From: Eubacteriales bacterium | Lineage (GTDB): Bacteria > Bacillota > Clostridia > Peptostreptococcales > Anaerovoracaceae | Direction: 5' to 3' | Assembly: GCA_028691625.1 (NCBI GenBank) | Contig: JAQUYZ010000006.1 | Coordinates: 1 to 11,606, forward strand | DNA length: 11,606 nucleotides | Part shown: positions 5,324 to 11,606 of the stretch, in pieces | Numbering within the stretch: position 1 is the first letter of the stretch | Layout of the letters: each line of letters begins with the position of its first letter | Position numbers and translations under genes: made by a program | Notes under the pieces: model-generated | The model's input: the letters and a program-made list of their open reading frames with translations, nothing else | Databases searched by the model: none | What the model was told of the DNA's origin: nothing

Positions 5324-7231
5324 TTGAGATTGAATAAGAGAAGACTGCGATTCTTCAGATATCTGCATCCAAAACTGACAAAGCTGGTCCTTATATTCCT
5401 TCTTGTTTTGGCTGCGGCACTTGTCCTTTTTTTGTTAGATGCCTTTACGGAGGAACTTCCGGTTCTACAGTCCGATACGGAGGAGGAAAACATCAAGTGG
5501 GTGGATTTCAATGTTCCTTATAAGGTATTGGAAAAAACCATGTACCTGGATATCGAATCCTATGATACCGAAATCCATTTGAAATGGACCGAGCTCCTCG
5601 CCTGCCTGAGCACGAAGTACGGCGGCAATTTCCAGCTATACAAAGCGAAGGATCTGGATCACCTTGTGTCACGCCTGAATCAGGGTGAATCCATTACGAC
5701 AATCACAGAGGGAATGAAGCTTTATAATTACTGGCTGAAAGCGTATACGGCAGTATTGGGTGGTTTTCTCGGCGAATTTATGATACAGATTCCCGTCGAC
5801 TCGGAAACGGGCGGTGAGATCGTCTGGGAATCAAAATACGGTTTAAAGGCCTTTTCCCCTATTCCGGAAGGCTATTGGTATTCCGATTATGATGACTTCG
5901 GGGCAGGGCGAAGCTATGGTTACAAAAGAAAGCATTTCGGCCATGATATGATGATCGGTACCGGTACCCCCATCCTGTCTATTGAAAGTGGAATTGTAGA
6001 GGCGATGGGATGGAATCAATACGGAGGCTGGCGAATCGGAATAAGAAGCTTTGATAAAAAAAGGTATTACTATTACGCTCATCTCAGAAAAGATCGGCCG
6101 TACAGCGCCGATTTGTATGTGGGGAAAGCAGTCAAGGCAGGAGATGTGATCGGATATTCCGGGAGAACCGGATACAGCAGAAAAGAAAATGTAAATAATA
6201 TCGATACCCCGCACCTTCATGTTGGAATGCAACTCATCTTTGACGAGGAGCTGAAGGACAGTCCCAACCAAATCTGGGTCGATATGTATGCAATTACGAA
6301 ATTGCTGCTGAAAAATAAATGTCCGGTCTATAAGAATGAAGAATCAAAGGAATTCTACCGTAAGTATGATTTCACGGAACCCAGTTATTTTCTGGAAACG
6401 GAGAATTTGAAAGACAGCGCGCGGAAAGCAGAGGCTGCGCTTCTGTCATCCACTGCACCGGAAGACAGCATCCCGCTTCCTGTTGTCATGTACCACGGGC
6501 TGTTGAAGGATAAAAGATATCACAACAAGTTTTTCATCAGCCCTCAGTTGTTTGAAAAGGATCTGAACTATTTCAAAGAGAATCACTATACCCCGGTACT
6601 AGTGAAAGATCTGATCGACTATGTGGATCACGGCGTGCCGCTGCCGGAAAAGCCTGTTGTCATCACCTTCGACGATGGCTTTTATAACAGCTATGTCTAC
6701 GCCTATCCCCTGCTCAGAGAATATAATATGAAGGCGGTAATTTCAATCATTGGGAAACTCACCGATAAAGCCTCCCTGATCAAGGATGAAAGTCCGTACT
6801 ATTCCTATCTGACCTGGGATGAAGTGAAGGAACTGAATGGCTCCGGCTTTATTGAGATACAAAACCACTCCTACAACATGCATGACAATGGTAAAAACCG
6901 CCGTGGCGCAATGCAAAAGCCAGGTGAGAGTATCGAGGAATACCGCTTGGTCCTGGAAGAGGATCTGGGTAATTTCCAGAATCAAATTTTTGAAATGATT
7001 GGGCAAAAGCCGACAGCATTTACTTATCCCTATGGCTTTATCAGTAAAAGCTCAAAGGATATCCTGAAGAATATGGGTTTCCGTGCGAGCTTCAGCTGTG
7101 CGGAAGGGATCAATTATATTACAAGGGATCCCGATTGTCTTTACCGGTTGAAACGAATCAATAGAACTCCGGATAAAACCAGTGAGGAATTTTTCAGAGT
7201 GATCGCTCCGGTTCAGAAAAAAGAACAATGA
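5324..7231 (+). CDS. membrane-anchored M23 endopeptidase / polysaccharide deacetylase fusion
   Basis: A 635-residue, probably bifunctional cell-wall enzyme. A basic N-terminus (RLNKRRLRFFR) and hydrophobic segment 20-39 form an uncleaved signal anchor, placing the rest outside. Residues about 60-170 are an unrecognised linker domain. An M23/LytM-type metallopeptidase follows (about 195-305), with HxxxD at His204/Asp208, catalytic His253 in YYAHL, and HLH at 297-299: the complete zinc and catalytic set for cutting peptidoglycan cross-bridges. After a linker (about 306-383) comes a NodB-type polysaccharide deacetylase: VVMYHG at 387-392, TFDDG at 448-452 (base Asp450, metal Asp451), His515 and His520 as metal ligands, and FTYPYG at 566-571. 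The five-residue His spacing resembles PgaB rather than the common HSxxH. Glycan substrate, peptidoglycan or an exopolysaccharide, is uncertain. The gene starts at TTG and ends 9 bases before the convergent rsmE stop. Confidence 0.92.
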   Translation: MRLNKRRLRFFRYLHPKLTKLVLIFLLVLAAALVLFLLDAFTEELPVLQSDTEEENIKWVDFNVPYKVLEKTMYLDIESYDTEIHLKWTELLACLSTKYGGNFQLYKAKDLDHLVSRLNQGESITTITEGMKLYNYWLKAYTAVLGGFLGEFMIQIPVDSETGGEIVWESKYGLKAFSPIPEGYWYSDYDDFGAGRSYGYKRKHFGHDMMIGTGTPILSIESGIVEAMGWNQYGGWRIGIRSFDKKRYYYYAHLRKDRPYSADLYVGKAVKAGDVIGYSGRTGYSRKENVNNIDTPHLHVGMQLIFDEELKDSPNQIWVDMYAITKLLLKNKCPVYKNEESKEFYRKYDFTEPSYFLETENLKDSARKAEAALLSSTAPEDSIPLPVVMYHGLLKDKRYHNKFFISPQLFEKDLNYFKENHYTPVLVKDLIDYVDHGVPLPEKPVVITFDDGFYNSYVYAYPLLREYNMKAVISIIGKLTDKASLIKDESPYYSYLTWDEVKELNGSGFIEIQNHSYNMHDNGKNRRGAMQKPGESIEEYRLVLEEDLGNFQNQIFEMIGQKPTAFTYPYGFISKSSKDILKNMGFRASFSCAEGINYITRDPDCLYRLKRINRTPDKTSEEFFRVIAPVQKKEQ

Positions 7232-7256
7232 GCTGGCACATTACAGCTCCAGCTCA
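7217..7256 (-). terminator. terminator of the dnaK-dnaJ-prmA-rsmE operon, containing the rsmE stop
   Basis: On the minus strand an 8-base inverted repeat, TGAGCTGG (7256-7249) and CCAGCTCA (7236-7229), closes a 12-base loop that includes the rsmE TAA. It is followed at once by TTGTTCTTTTTT (7228-7217). Hairpin plus U-rich tract fits an intrinsic terminator. Its 5' arm is the last rsmE codons and its 3' arm overlaps the stop codon of the convergent plus-strand gene. On the plus strand there is no U-tract after the hairpin, so it should terminate mainly one way. Confidence 0.65.
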
Positions 7257-7978
7257 TACATTACCATTGCAATTGCAGCCATTCCTGCGGTTTCCGTACG
7301 CAGAACGGTTTTTCCCAGAGTAATACTTTGTGCTCCGATTTTAACCAGCGCTTCGGCCTCCTTGTCAGAGAATCCGCCCTCCGGACCGATAATGATGGCC
7401 GCCTTCTGCGGCTTTTCTGTTAATTTCCTCAGGCAATCTTTGATCGTATGCTGCTCTTCATTTTCATAGGGAAACAGTATCAATTCATATTTAATAAGGT
7501 TGTTCAGCATTTCCTGAAACAGCATTTCTCTGTGAATCTGAGGAATGATCCCTCTCCTGCATTGCTTCACCGCTTCGTCTGCTACCTTTTGCCACCGTTC
7601 AATTTTTTTATGGAAATTTCCATGGTCAATTACCACCGACCGGTCTGTAAAAACCGGTACGATGGAATAAATGCCCAGCTCCACGGTTTTCTGAATGATT
7701 GTCTCCATTTTTCCTTGTTTCGGTATCCCCTGAAAAAGTGTAAGCTTCAGCTCCGGTTCTCTTGCAAATTTTTGCTTATCCAGTATTCTTGTTTCAATAT
7801 AGTCCTTTTCGACCGCTGTGATTTCTGCTGTATACTCGAATTGAACCGTGTCAGATATGCTGACGGTATCTCCGACTCCAAGGCGCAGTACTTTCAGCAT
7901 GTGCTTTCTGTCATCCCCATCGGTGATCCGGATCGTGCTTTCTTTCACATCATGATAATCCACAAAAAATTTGCTCAT
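7241..7978 (-). CDS. rsmE: 16S rRNA (uracil1498-N3)-methyltransferase RsmE
   Basis: A 245-residue SPOUT-family enzyme that methylates N3 of U1498 in 16S rRNA, using S-adenosylmethionine, in assembled 30S subunits. The N-terminal PUA-like RNA-binding domain (about 1-70) contains HMLKVLRLGVGD. The SPOUT domain shows LFQGIPKQGKME, QKTVELGI, EAVKQCRR (135-142), and the knotted SAM-binding motifs IIGPEGGFSDKE (196-207) and LGKTVLRTETA (221-231). Length is normal for the family. ATG at 7978 follows a GAGGGAAG purine stretch. prmA lies upstream but 158 bases away instead of the few bases seen in many Firmicutes; that gap holds a large inverted repeat. The gene is known as yqeU in Bacillus. It ends inside a terminator hairpin, so it seems to be the last gene of this operon here. 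Confidence 0.95.
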   Translation of the reverse strand: MSKFFVDYHDVKESTIRITDGDDRKHMLKVLRLGVGDTVSISDTVQFEYTAEITAVEKDYIETRILDKQKFAREPELKLTLFQGIPKQGKMETIIQKTVELGIYSIVPVFTDRSVVIDHGNFHKKIERWQKVADEAVKQCRRGIIPQIHREMLFQEMLNNLIKYELILFPYENEEQHTIKDCLRKLTEKPQKAAIIIGPEGGFSDKEAEALVKIGAQSITLGKTVLRTETAGMAAIAMVMYELEL

Positions 7979-8017
7979 ATTCTTCCCTCTTTTAGCGTAA
8001 TTCCGTACAGAATTTAT

Positions 8018-8142
8018 ATTGAATGCGCAGTGCCGTGAGTATCTTAGAGGAAACCGTGAAACCTAATACCGTCTTTATGCGAAGCATATAAAGACGGCGG
8101 TTTCTGAGAGAATACCCACGGCTAGCGCCCAGTGCATTAAAT
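8018..8142 (-). repeat. 125-bp multi-arm inverted repeat in the prmA-rsmE gap
   Basis: Nested arms, from outside inward: 8018-8026 with 8134-8142 (9 bases, one mismatch); 8032-8042 with 8112-8122 (11 bases); 8050-8056 with 8098-8104 (7 bases, GAAACCG/CGGTTTC); and 8069-8080 with 8084-8097 (CCGTCTTTAT-type stem, 2-base bulge). The single A/C mismatch in the 11-base arm becomes a G-U pair if read from the minus strand, so the minus-strand RNA pairs throughout; this matches the operon direction. A symmetric 7 x 7 pyrimidine-rich internal loop (minus-strand sense) separates two arms. GAAACC also has a second partner at 8057-8063 region (tandem GAAACCGTGAAACC on plus), allowing alternative pairing. 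The outer arm covers the prmA stop codon. No U-tract follows on either strand. It may be a structured intercistronic RNA or a small palindromic mobile repeat. Confidence 0.7.
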
Positions 8143-9084
8143 CTGTGCGACGATGGCGCACCATTCCCCTTCTTCCATTATATCCAGGATATGAAAACCG
8201 CATTCCTCAATGGCGGAAACAACCTGCTCCTGTTTTTCAATCAGAATCCCCGATGAAATATAGATACTTTTTCCTTTTAAGTGGGCCGCGACATCCTTAG
8301 ACAGCATCCTCACCAAATCAGCCATCAAATTGGCTACAACAATATCTGCTGTTTCCTTCAGGCCTTTGGTAAGATCTCCTTCCATGACTCTGATTTTTCC
8401 GGATAACTGATTCCGTTCCAGATTTTCCATCGAGACTTCGACTGCAACCGGATCGATATCGACAGCAAGCACAGCCTTGGCACCCAACAGTGCAGAGGCG
8501 ATCGCCAGGATACCGGATCCGCAGCCGACATCCAATACCGTGTCCTGACCCGGTTCGATGTATCGTTCCAGAAGTTTTACGCAGAGTGACGTTGTGGGAT
8601 GCGTGCCGGTTCCGAAAGCCATGCCCGGATCGATCTCAATCACCAGCTCATCTCCGGTGCGGTTATATTCCTCCCAGGTTGGCTTGATCACGATCCTGTC
8701 GCTGATTTTCGCCGGTTTAAAATATTCCTTCCAGTTATCCTTCCATTCGGAATCCTCGACGTGTTTCCGGACAAGCGAAAGCTTCCCATAATTAATACAA
8801 TCTTCCGATTTCAGCTCATTCAGCCTCTCTTCGAGAAGTACAAGGCTTCTCTCGCTTTCCCCAGTCTCTTCCAGGTAGAAGGCAACCGAGGCCGGTATAT
8901 CTTCCAGCTCCATCAGGCTTTCATCAATATAATCCCAATCATAGGAGTTTTTCTTGTTCAATAAATCCAGAAAATCCCTGGCATCTTCAATAGCAAAACC
9001 CGCTATCCCCAAATCCATAAGATTGCAGATAAGCGGGTCGATTCCCTCTTGTGTTGTATAGATTTTAACCTCTATATATCTCAT
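8137..9084 (-). CDS. prmA: ribosomal protein L11 methyltransferase PrmA
   Basis: A 315-residue enzyme that adds methyl groups to ribosomal protein L11 with S-adenosylmethionine. The N-terminal L11-recognition domain (about 1-110) leads into the linker WKDNWKEYFKP (114-124). The Rossmann-type methyltransferase domain contains the PrmA signature DPGMAFGTGTHPTT (152-165), SAM motif I LDVGCGSG (184-191), the acidic AVDIDPVA strand (207-214), and the catalytic-loop NLMADL (252-257). Length is normal. ATG at 9084 lies 2 bases after the dnaJ stop, with AAGGAGA about 12 bases upstream inside the dnaJ 3' end, so translation is probably coupled to dnaJ. The gene is yqeT in Bacillus, in the same operon position. 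Its stop codon lies within the outer arm of a 125-base inverted repeat. Confidence 0.96.
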   Translation of the reverse strand: MRYIEVKIYTTQEGIDPLICNLMDLGIAGFAIEDARDFLDLLNKKNSYDWDYIDESLMELEDIPASVAFYLEETGESERSLVLLEERLNELKSEDCINYGKLSLVRKHVEDSEWKDNWKEYFKPAKISDRIVIKPTWEEYNRTGDELVIEIDPGMAFGTGTHPTTSLCVKLLERYIEPGQDTVLDVGCGSGILAIASALLGAKAVLAVDIDPVAVEVSMENLERNQLSGKIRVMEGDLTKGLKETADIVVANLMADLVRMLSKDVAAHLKGKSIYISSGILIEKQEQVVSAIEECGFHILDIMEEGEWCAIVAQI

Positions 9085-9086
9085 TA

Positions 9087-10235
9087 TTATTTAAAAATCT
9101 CCTTCATGGTATCAGCAAACTTTTTCTTCTTGGAGTAGCCCTCAGTATTCAGGGATTCCCCCAGTTTGCTGATCAGCTTTTTCTGTTCTCCCGTCAGTTT
9201 GGTTGGAACTTCAAGGGTTATCTTGACATAAAGATCTCCAACCTTTGATGTCCGAAGAGATTTAATTCCCCTCCCCTTCAGCCGGAATATGGTTTCAGGC
9301 TGCGTGCCTGCGGGAATTTTGTAGGAGACCTTCTCTTTGAGCGTAGGAACGATAAGATCATCTCCCAAAGCTGCCTGACTGAAGCTAATTGGCATTTCAA
9401 GCCACAAATCGGTTCCTTTGCGTGTAAACAAGGGATGCGCCTGAACAGATACTACAACATAAAGATCTCCGTTTGGTCCTCCGTTGGTGCCCGGTTCTCC
9501 CTGTCCTTTGATAGAAATGACCGAGTCATTGTCAACGCCGGCCGGTATATCGACGGAAATCGTCACGGTCTTTCTGACCTTTCCGCTTCCGCTGCAGACA
9601 TGACAAGGTTTTTCGATCACTTCGCCGGTACCGCCGCATTTATCGCAGGGCTGAACATTTGTAAACTGCCCGAATGGTGTTCTCTGGGTTGTGCGGACTT
9701 CTCCCGCCCCATTGCATTTCGGACACGTAACTCCATCGGAACCCTTTTCTGCTCCGCTGCCGTCACAGGTCTCGCAAGCCACATATTTATTGATCTGGAT
9801 CTGCTTCTTTGTACCAAAGGCCGCTTCTTCAAAAGTAATGCCGATACTTTTCTGCAGATCCTGACCCTTTCTCGGGCCGTTTCTTCTCCGTCCGCCGGAC
9901 TGACTGAAGCCGCCGCCGAACATCCCGCCAAAAAGATCACCAAAAATATCTTCAAAACCGCCGCCAAAACCGCCGCCAAAGCCTCCGCCGCCGAAACCGG
10001 CGTTCGGATCAACCCCTGCATGGCCAAACCGGTCGTATTTATCCTTTTTCTGAGGGTCGGAAAGAATGCTGTATGCTTCGTTAACTTCTTTAAATTTCTC
10101 TTCTGCGGCCTTGTCTCCGGGATTGCGGTCGGGATGAAACTCCATCGCCTTCTTTCGAAATGCCTTTTTGATTTCATCATCCGTTGCACCCTTTTTTAAT
10201 CCAAGCACCTCGTAAAAGTCTCTTTTTTCTGCCAT
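9087..10235 (-). CDS. dnaJ: chaperone protein DnaJ
   Basis: A 382-residue type I Hsp40 co-chaperone that delivers unfolded clients to DnaK and stimulates its ATPase. The J domain (about 5-70) has HPD at 34-36. The Gly/Phe-rich region (about 76-125) holds runs of GGGFGGGF. The zinc-binding domain has all four repeats: CETCDGSG (154-161), CPKCNGAG (171-178), CDKCGGTG (197-204) and CHVCSGSG (211-218). The C-terminal client-binding domains follow (VDIPAGVDNDSVI ... AHPLFTRKGTDLW) and a dimerisation tail. ATG at 10235 is preferred over the adjoining GTG at 10238 because GAGAGGG lies 8 bases before it. dnaK is upstream, about 78 bases away with a hairpin between; prmA begins 2 bases downstream. Confidence 0.97.
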   Translation of the reverse strand: MAEKRDFYEVLGLKKGATDDEIKKAFRKKAMEFHPDRNPGDKAAEEKFKEVNEAYSILSDPQKKDKYDRFGHAGVDPNAGFGGGGFGGGFGGGFEDIFGDLFGGMFGGGFSQSGGRRRNGPRKGQDLQKSIGITFEEAAFGTKKQIQINKYVACETCDGSGAEKGSDGVTCPKCNGAGEVRTTQRTPFGQFTNVQPCDKCGGTGEVIEKPCHVCSGSGKVRKTVTISVDIPAGVDNDSVISIKGQGEPGTNGGPNGDLYVVVSVQAHPLFTRKGTDLWLEMPISFSQAALGDDLIVPTLKEKVSYKIPAGTQPETIFRLKGRGIKSLRTSKVGDLYVKITLEVPTKLTGEQKKLISKLGESLNTEGYSKKKKFADTMKEIFK

Positions 10236-10266
10236 CACTATAACCCTCTCTAAGCAGTAGAATTAT

Positions 10267-10302
10267 TTTTGCGGCACGCTCCGAAAAGAGCGTACCGCAA
10301 AA
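10267..10302 (-). ncRNA. intercistronic hairpin between dnaK and dnaJ
   Basis: Arms 10267-10281 and 10288-10302 form a 15-base stem with a 6-base loop. The only non-Watson-Crick position (10275/10294) is C/A on the plus strand but U-G in minus-strand RNA, so the dnaK-dnaJ transcript pairs fully. It begins 11 bases after the dnaK stop. It is followed on the minus strand by AAAAT, not a U-tract, so it is unlikely to be a simple terminator. A role in mRNA processing or in protecting the dnaK 3' end, to set the DnaK:DnaJ ratio, is inference. It is listed as an RNA element, not a separate transcript. Confidence 0.65.
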
Positions 10303-10313
10303 TTATACTTCTT

Positions 10314-11606
10314 TTATTTATCTTCGTCAACTACCTCGTAATCTGCATCAACCACATTGTCCGGCTTTGGTTCCGATGGTTCGTCTGCCGCTGCCCCGCC
10401 CGTATTGTTCGGATCAAAGCCTTCTGTTCCGCCTTGAGCCTGCGCCTGCTGATACATCTTTGCAGAGATCGTATGGAATTCTTCCGTCAAGGCATCTGTC
10501 TTATCTTTGATTTCCTGAATGTTGGTGCCCTCCAACGCGCTGGACAATGCATCCTTTGCGCCGTTGATTCTGGATTTTTCCTCTTCGCTCAAGCTTGCTT
10601 CGATATCCTTCAGGGATTTTTCTGTTTCATAAACGAGAGTTTCCGCTCTGTTTCTGATTTCGATCTCTTCCTTCTTCTTCTTATCCTCTTCCGCAAACTG
10701 TTCTGCTTCCTTGATCTTCTGCTTAATCTCGTCATCGGAGAGTTTCGTCGATGATGTGATTGTAATTCTCTGTTCCTTACCGGTTCCCAGATCCTTCGCA
10801 CTTACGTTTACGATGCCGTTGGCATCGATATCAAAGGTAACTTCGATCTGCGGGATACCGCGAGGAGCCGGCGGAATTCCTGAAAGCTGAAATCTGCCCA
10901 GTGTTATGTTTCCGGCTGCCATTTCTCGTTCACCCTGCATTACATGGATGTCGACTGCCGATTGATTGTCTGCTGCGGTAGAGAAGATCTGACTCTTCTT
11001 TGTCGGAATGGTCGTGTTTCTTTCAATCAGTCTGGTTGCAACTCCACCGAGTGTTTCGATCGACAAGGACAGCGGAGTGACATCGAGGAGCAACACATCC
11101 TTGACTTCTCCCGTCAATACACCGGCTTGAACTGCTGCACCGATCGCAACGCATTCGTCCGGATTGATACCCTTAAACGGCTCTTTGCCTGTGATTTTCT
11201 TTACCGCTTCCTGAACGGCAGGGATTCTTGTGGAACCGCCGACCAGGATTACTTTTGCGAGATCATTGGTGGTAACGCCGGCGTCTGCCATGGCTTTTCT
11301 CATCGGCTCAATGGTCTTTTCCACCAGGCTTGAAGTCAGCTGATCAAATTTCGCTCTTGTAATATCCATATTCAGATGAAGCGGGCCATCTGCATTGACT
11401 GTGATAAACGGAAGGTTTACATTTGTCGTCTGTGAACTGGAAAGCTCTTTCTTCGCCTTCTCTGCCGATTCCTTCAGTCTCTGATGTGCCATCTTGTCTT
11501 TTCTTAAATCCACGCCATTCTCTTTTGCAAAGCTGTCCGCAATGAAATTCACAACGATTTCATCAAAGTCATCTCCGCCCAGTTTGTTGTTTCCATTGGT
11601 AGCCAA
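10314..11606 (-). CDS. dnaK: molecular chaperone DnaK (5' end outside window)
   Basis: The C-terminal 430 residues of the Hsp70 chaperone, an ATP-driven protein-folding machine that works with DnaJ and GrpE. The 5' end, with the first part of the nucleotide-binding domain, lies beyond 11606. Visible parts: LGGDDFDE of the ATPase domain near the cut, [21 protein letters not shown], the linker [12 protein letters not shown], the peptide-binding beta domain ([21 protein letters not shown] ... [15 protein letters not shown] [15 protein letters not shown]), and the alpha-helical lid with a charged EEDKKKKEE stretch. It ends in [14 protein letters not shown], the usual acidic EEVD-like tail of bacterial DnaK. 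The open frame runs to the window edge, so no start can be assigned; the first visible residue is an internal Leu. Control by hrcA/CIRCE upstream is expected from the family but not visible here. Confidence 0.97.
   Translation of the reverse strand: MATNGNNKLGGDDFDEIVVNFIADSFAKENGVDLRKDKMAHQRLKESAEKAKKELSSSQTTNVNLPFITVNADGPLHLNMDITRAKFDQLTSSLVEKTIEPMRKAMADAGVTTNDLAKVILVGGSTRIPAVQEAVKKITGKEPFKGINPDECVAIGAAVQAGVLTGEVKDVLLLDVTPLSLSIETLGGVATRLIERNTTIPTKKSQIFSTAADNQSAVDIHVMQGEREMAAGNITLGRFQLSGIPPAPRGIPQIEVTFDIDANGIVNVSAKDLGTGKEQRITITSSTKLSDDEIKQKIKEAEQFAEEDKKKKEEIEIRNRAETLVYETEKSLKDIEASLSEEEKSRINGAKDALSSALEGTNIQEIKDKTDALTEEFHTISAKMYQQAQAQGGTEGFDPNNTGGAAADEPSEPKPDNVVDADYEVVDEDK

Noticed and set aside
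7448..8038. 196-residue plus-strand open frame across rsmE
   Set aside because: Antisense shadow of rsmE; rich in Cys, Phe and Leu as expected from reversed coding sequence, with no plausible start signal.
8098..8122. CTGAGAGAATACCC resembling the TPP riboswitch (Thi box) core CUGAGA...AUACCC
   Set aside because: The rest of the Thi box (UGAACCUGAUC-type segment and closing stem) is absent, it lies on the plus strand with no plus-strand gene after it, and the bases are explained by the arm pairing of the inverted repeat.
9435..10199. 254-residue open frame on the plus strand inside dnaJ
   Set aside because: It is antisense to a certain dnaJ and is kept open by the Gly-rich codon pattern. 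The translation has no family features and no ribosome binding site.

Overview
The window looks like chromosome from an anaerobic Firmicute of the class Clostridia. The evidence is the Firmicutes-type dnaK-dnaJ-prmA-rsmE order, strong AGGAGG-like ribosome binding sites, several TTG starts, and a TlpA / small CXXC peptide / 4Fe-4S membrane protein cluster typical of clostridia. The genus cannot be fixed; a relative of the Anaerovoracaceae / Peptostreptococcales is a guess.

Layout. The right half (11606 down to 7241, minus strand) is the distal part of the classical heat-shock operon: dnaK (5' end outside the window), dnaJ, prmA and rsmE. In Bacillus subtilis this operon continues directly into mtaB (yqeV). 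Here rsmE ends in what looks like a terminator (hairpin plus U-rich tract on the minus strand). Two plus-strand envelope genes (3081-7231) lie between rsmE and mtaB. mtaB (minus) has its own good sigma-A-type promoter and is followed by three minus-strand genes: a TlpA-like thioredoxin lipoprotein, a 55-residue CXXC membrane peptide not previously called because it is so short, and an NapH-like 4Fe-4S membrane protein cut by the left edge.

How the genes work together. DnaK and DnaJ are protein-folding chaperones. PrmA, RsmE and MtaB modify the translation apparatus (ribosomal protein L11, 16S rRNA, tRNA). The two inserted genes encode surface or secreted proteins: a LysM domain fused to a YtcJ-like amidohydrolase, and a membrane-anchored fusion of an M23 endopeptidase with a PgaB/PdaA-like polysaccharide deacetylase. 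Both domains of the second protein keep their catalytic residues, suggesting one protein that both cuts peptides and deacetylates glycan in the cell wall. The left cluster reads as a redox relay that could carry electrons from the cytoplasm through Fe-S centres to an extracytoplasmic thioredoxin.

Non-coding structure. The points of note are a 36-bp perfect palindrome after the amidohydrolase gene, a terminator hairpin that contains the rsmE stop codon, a fully pairing intercistronic hairpin between dnaK and dnaJ, and a 125-bp multi-arm inverted repeat filling most of the prmA-rsmE gap. The last is the least explained sequence here. No tRNA, rRNA, CRISPR array or transposase gene was seen.
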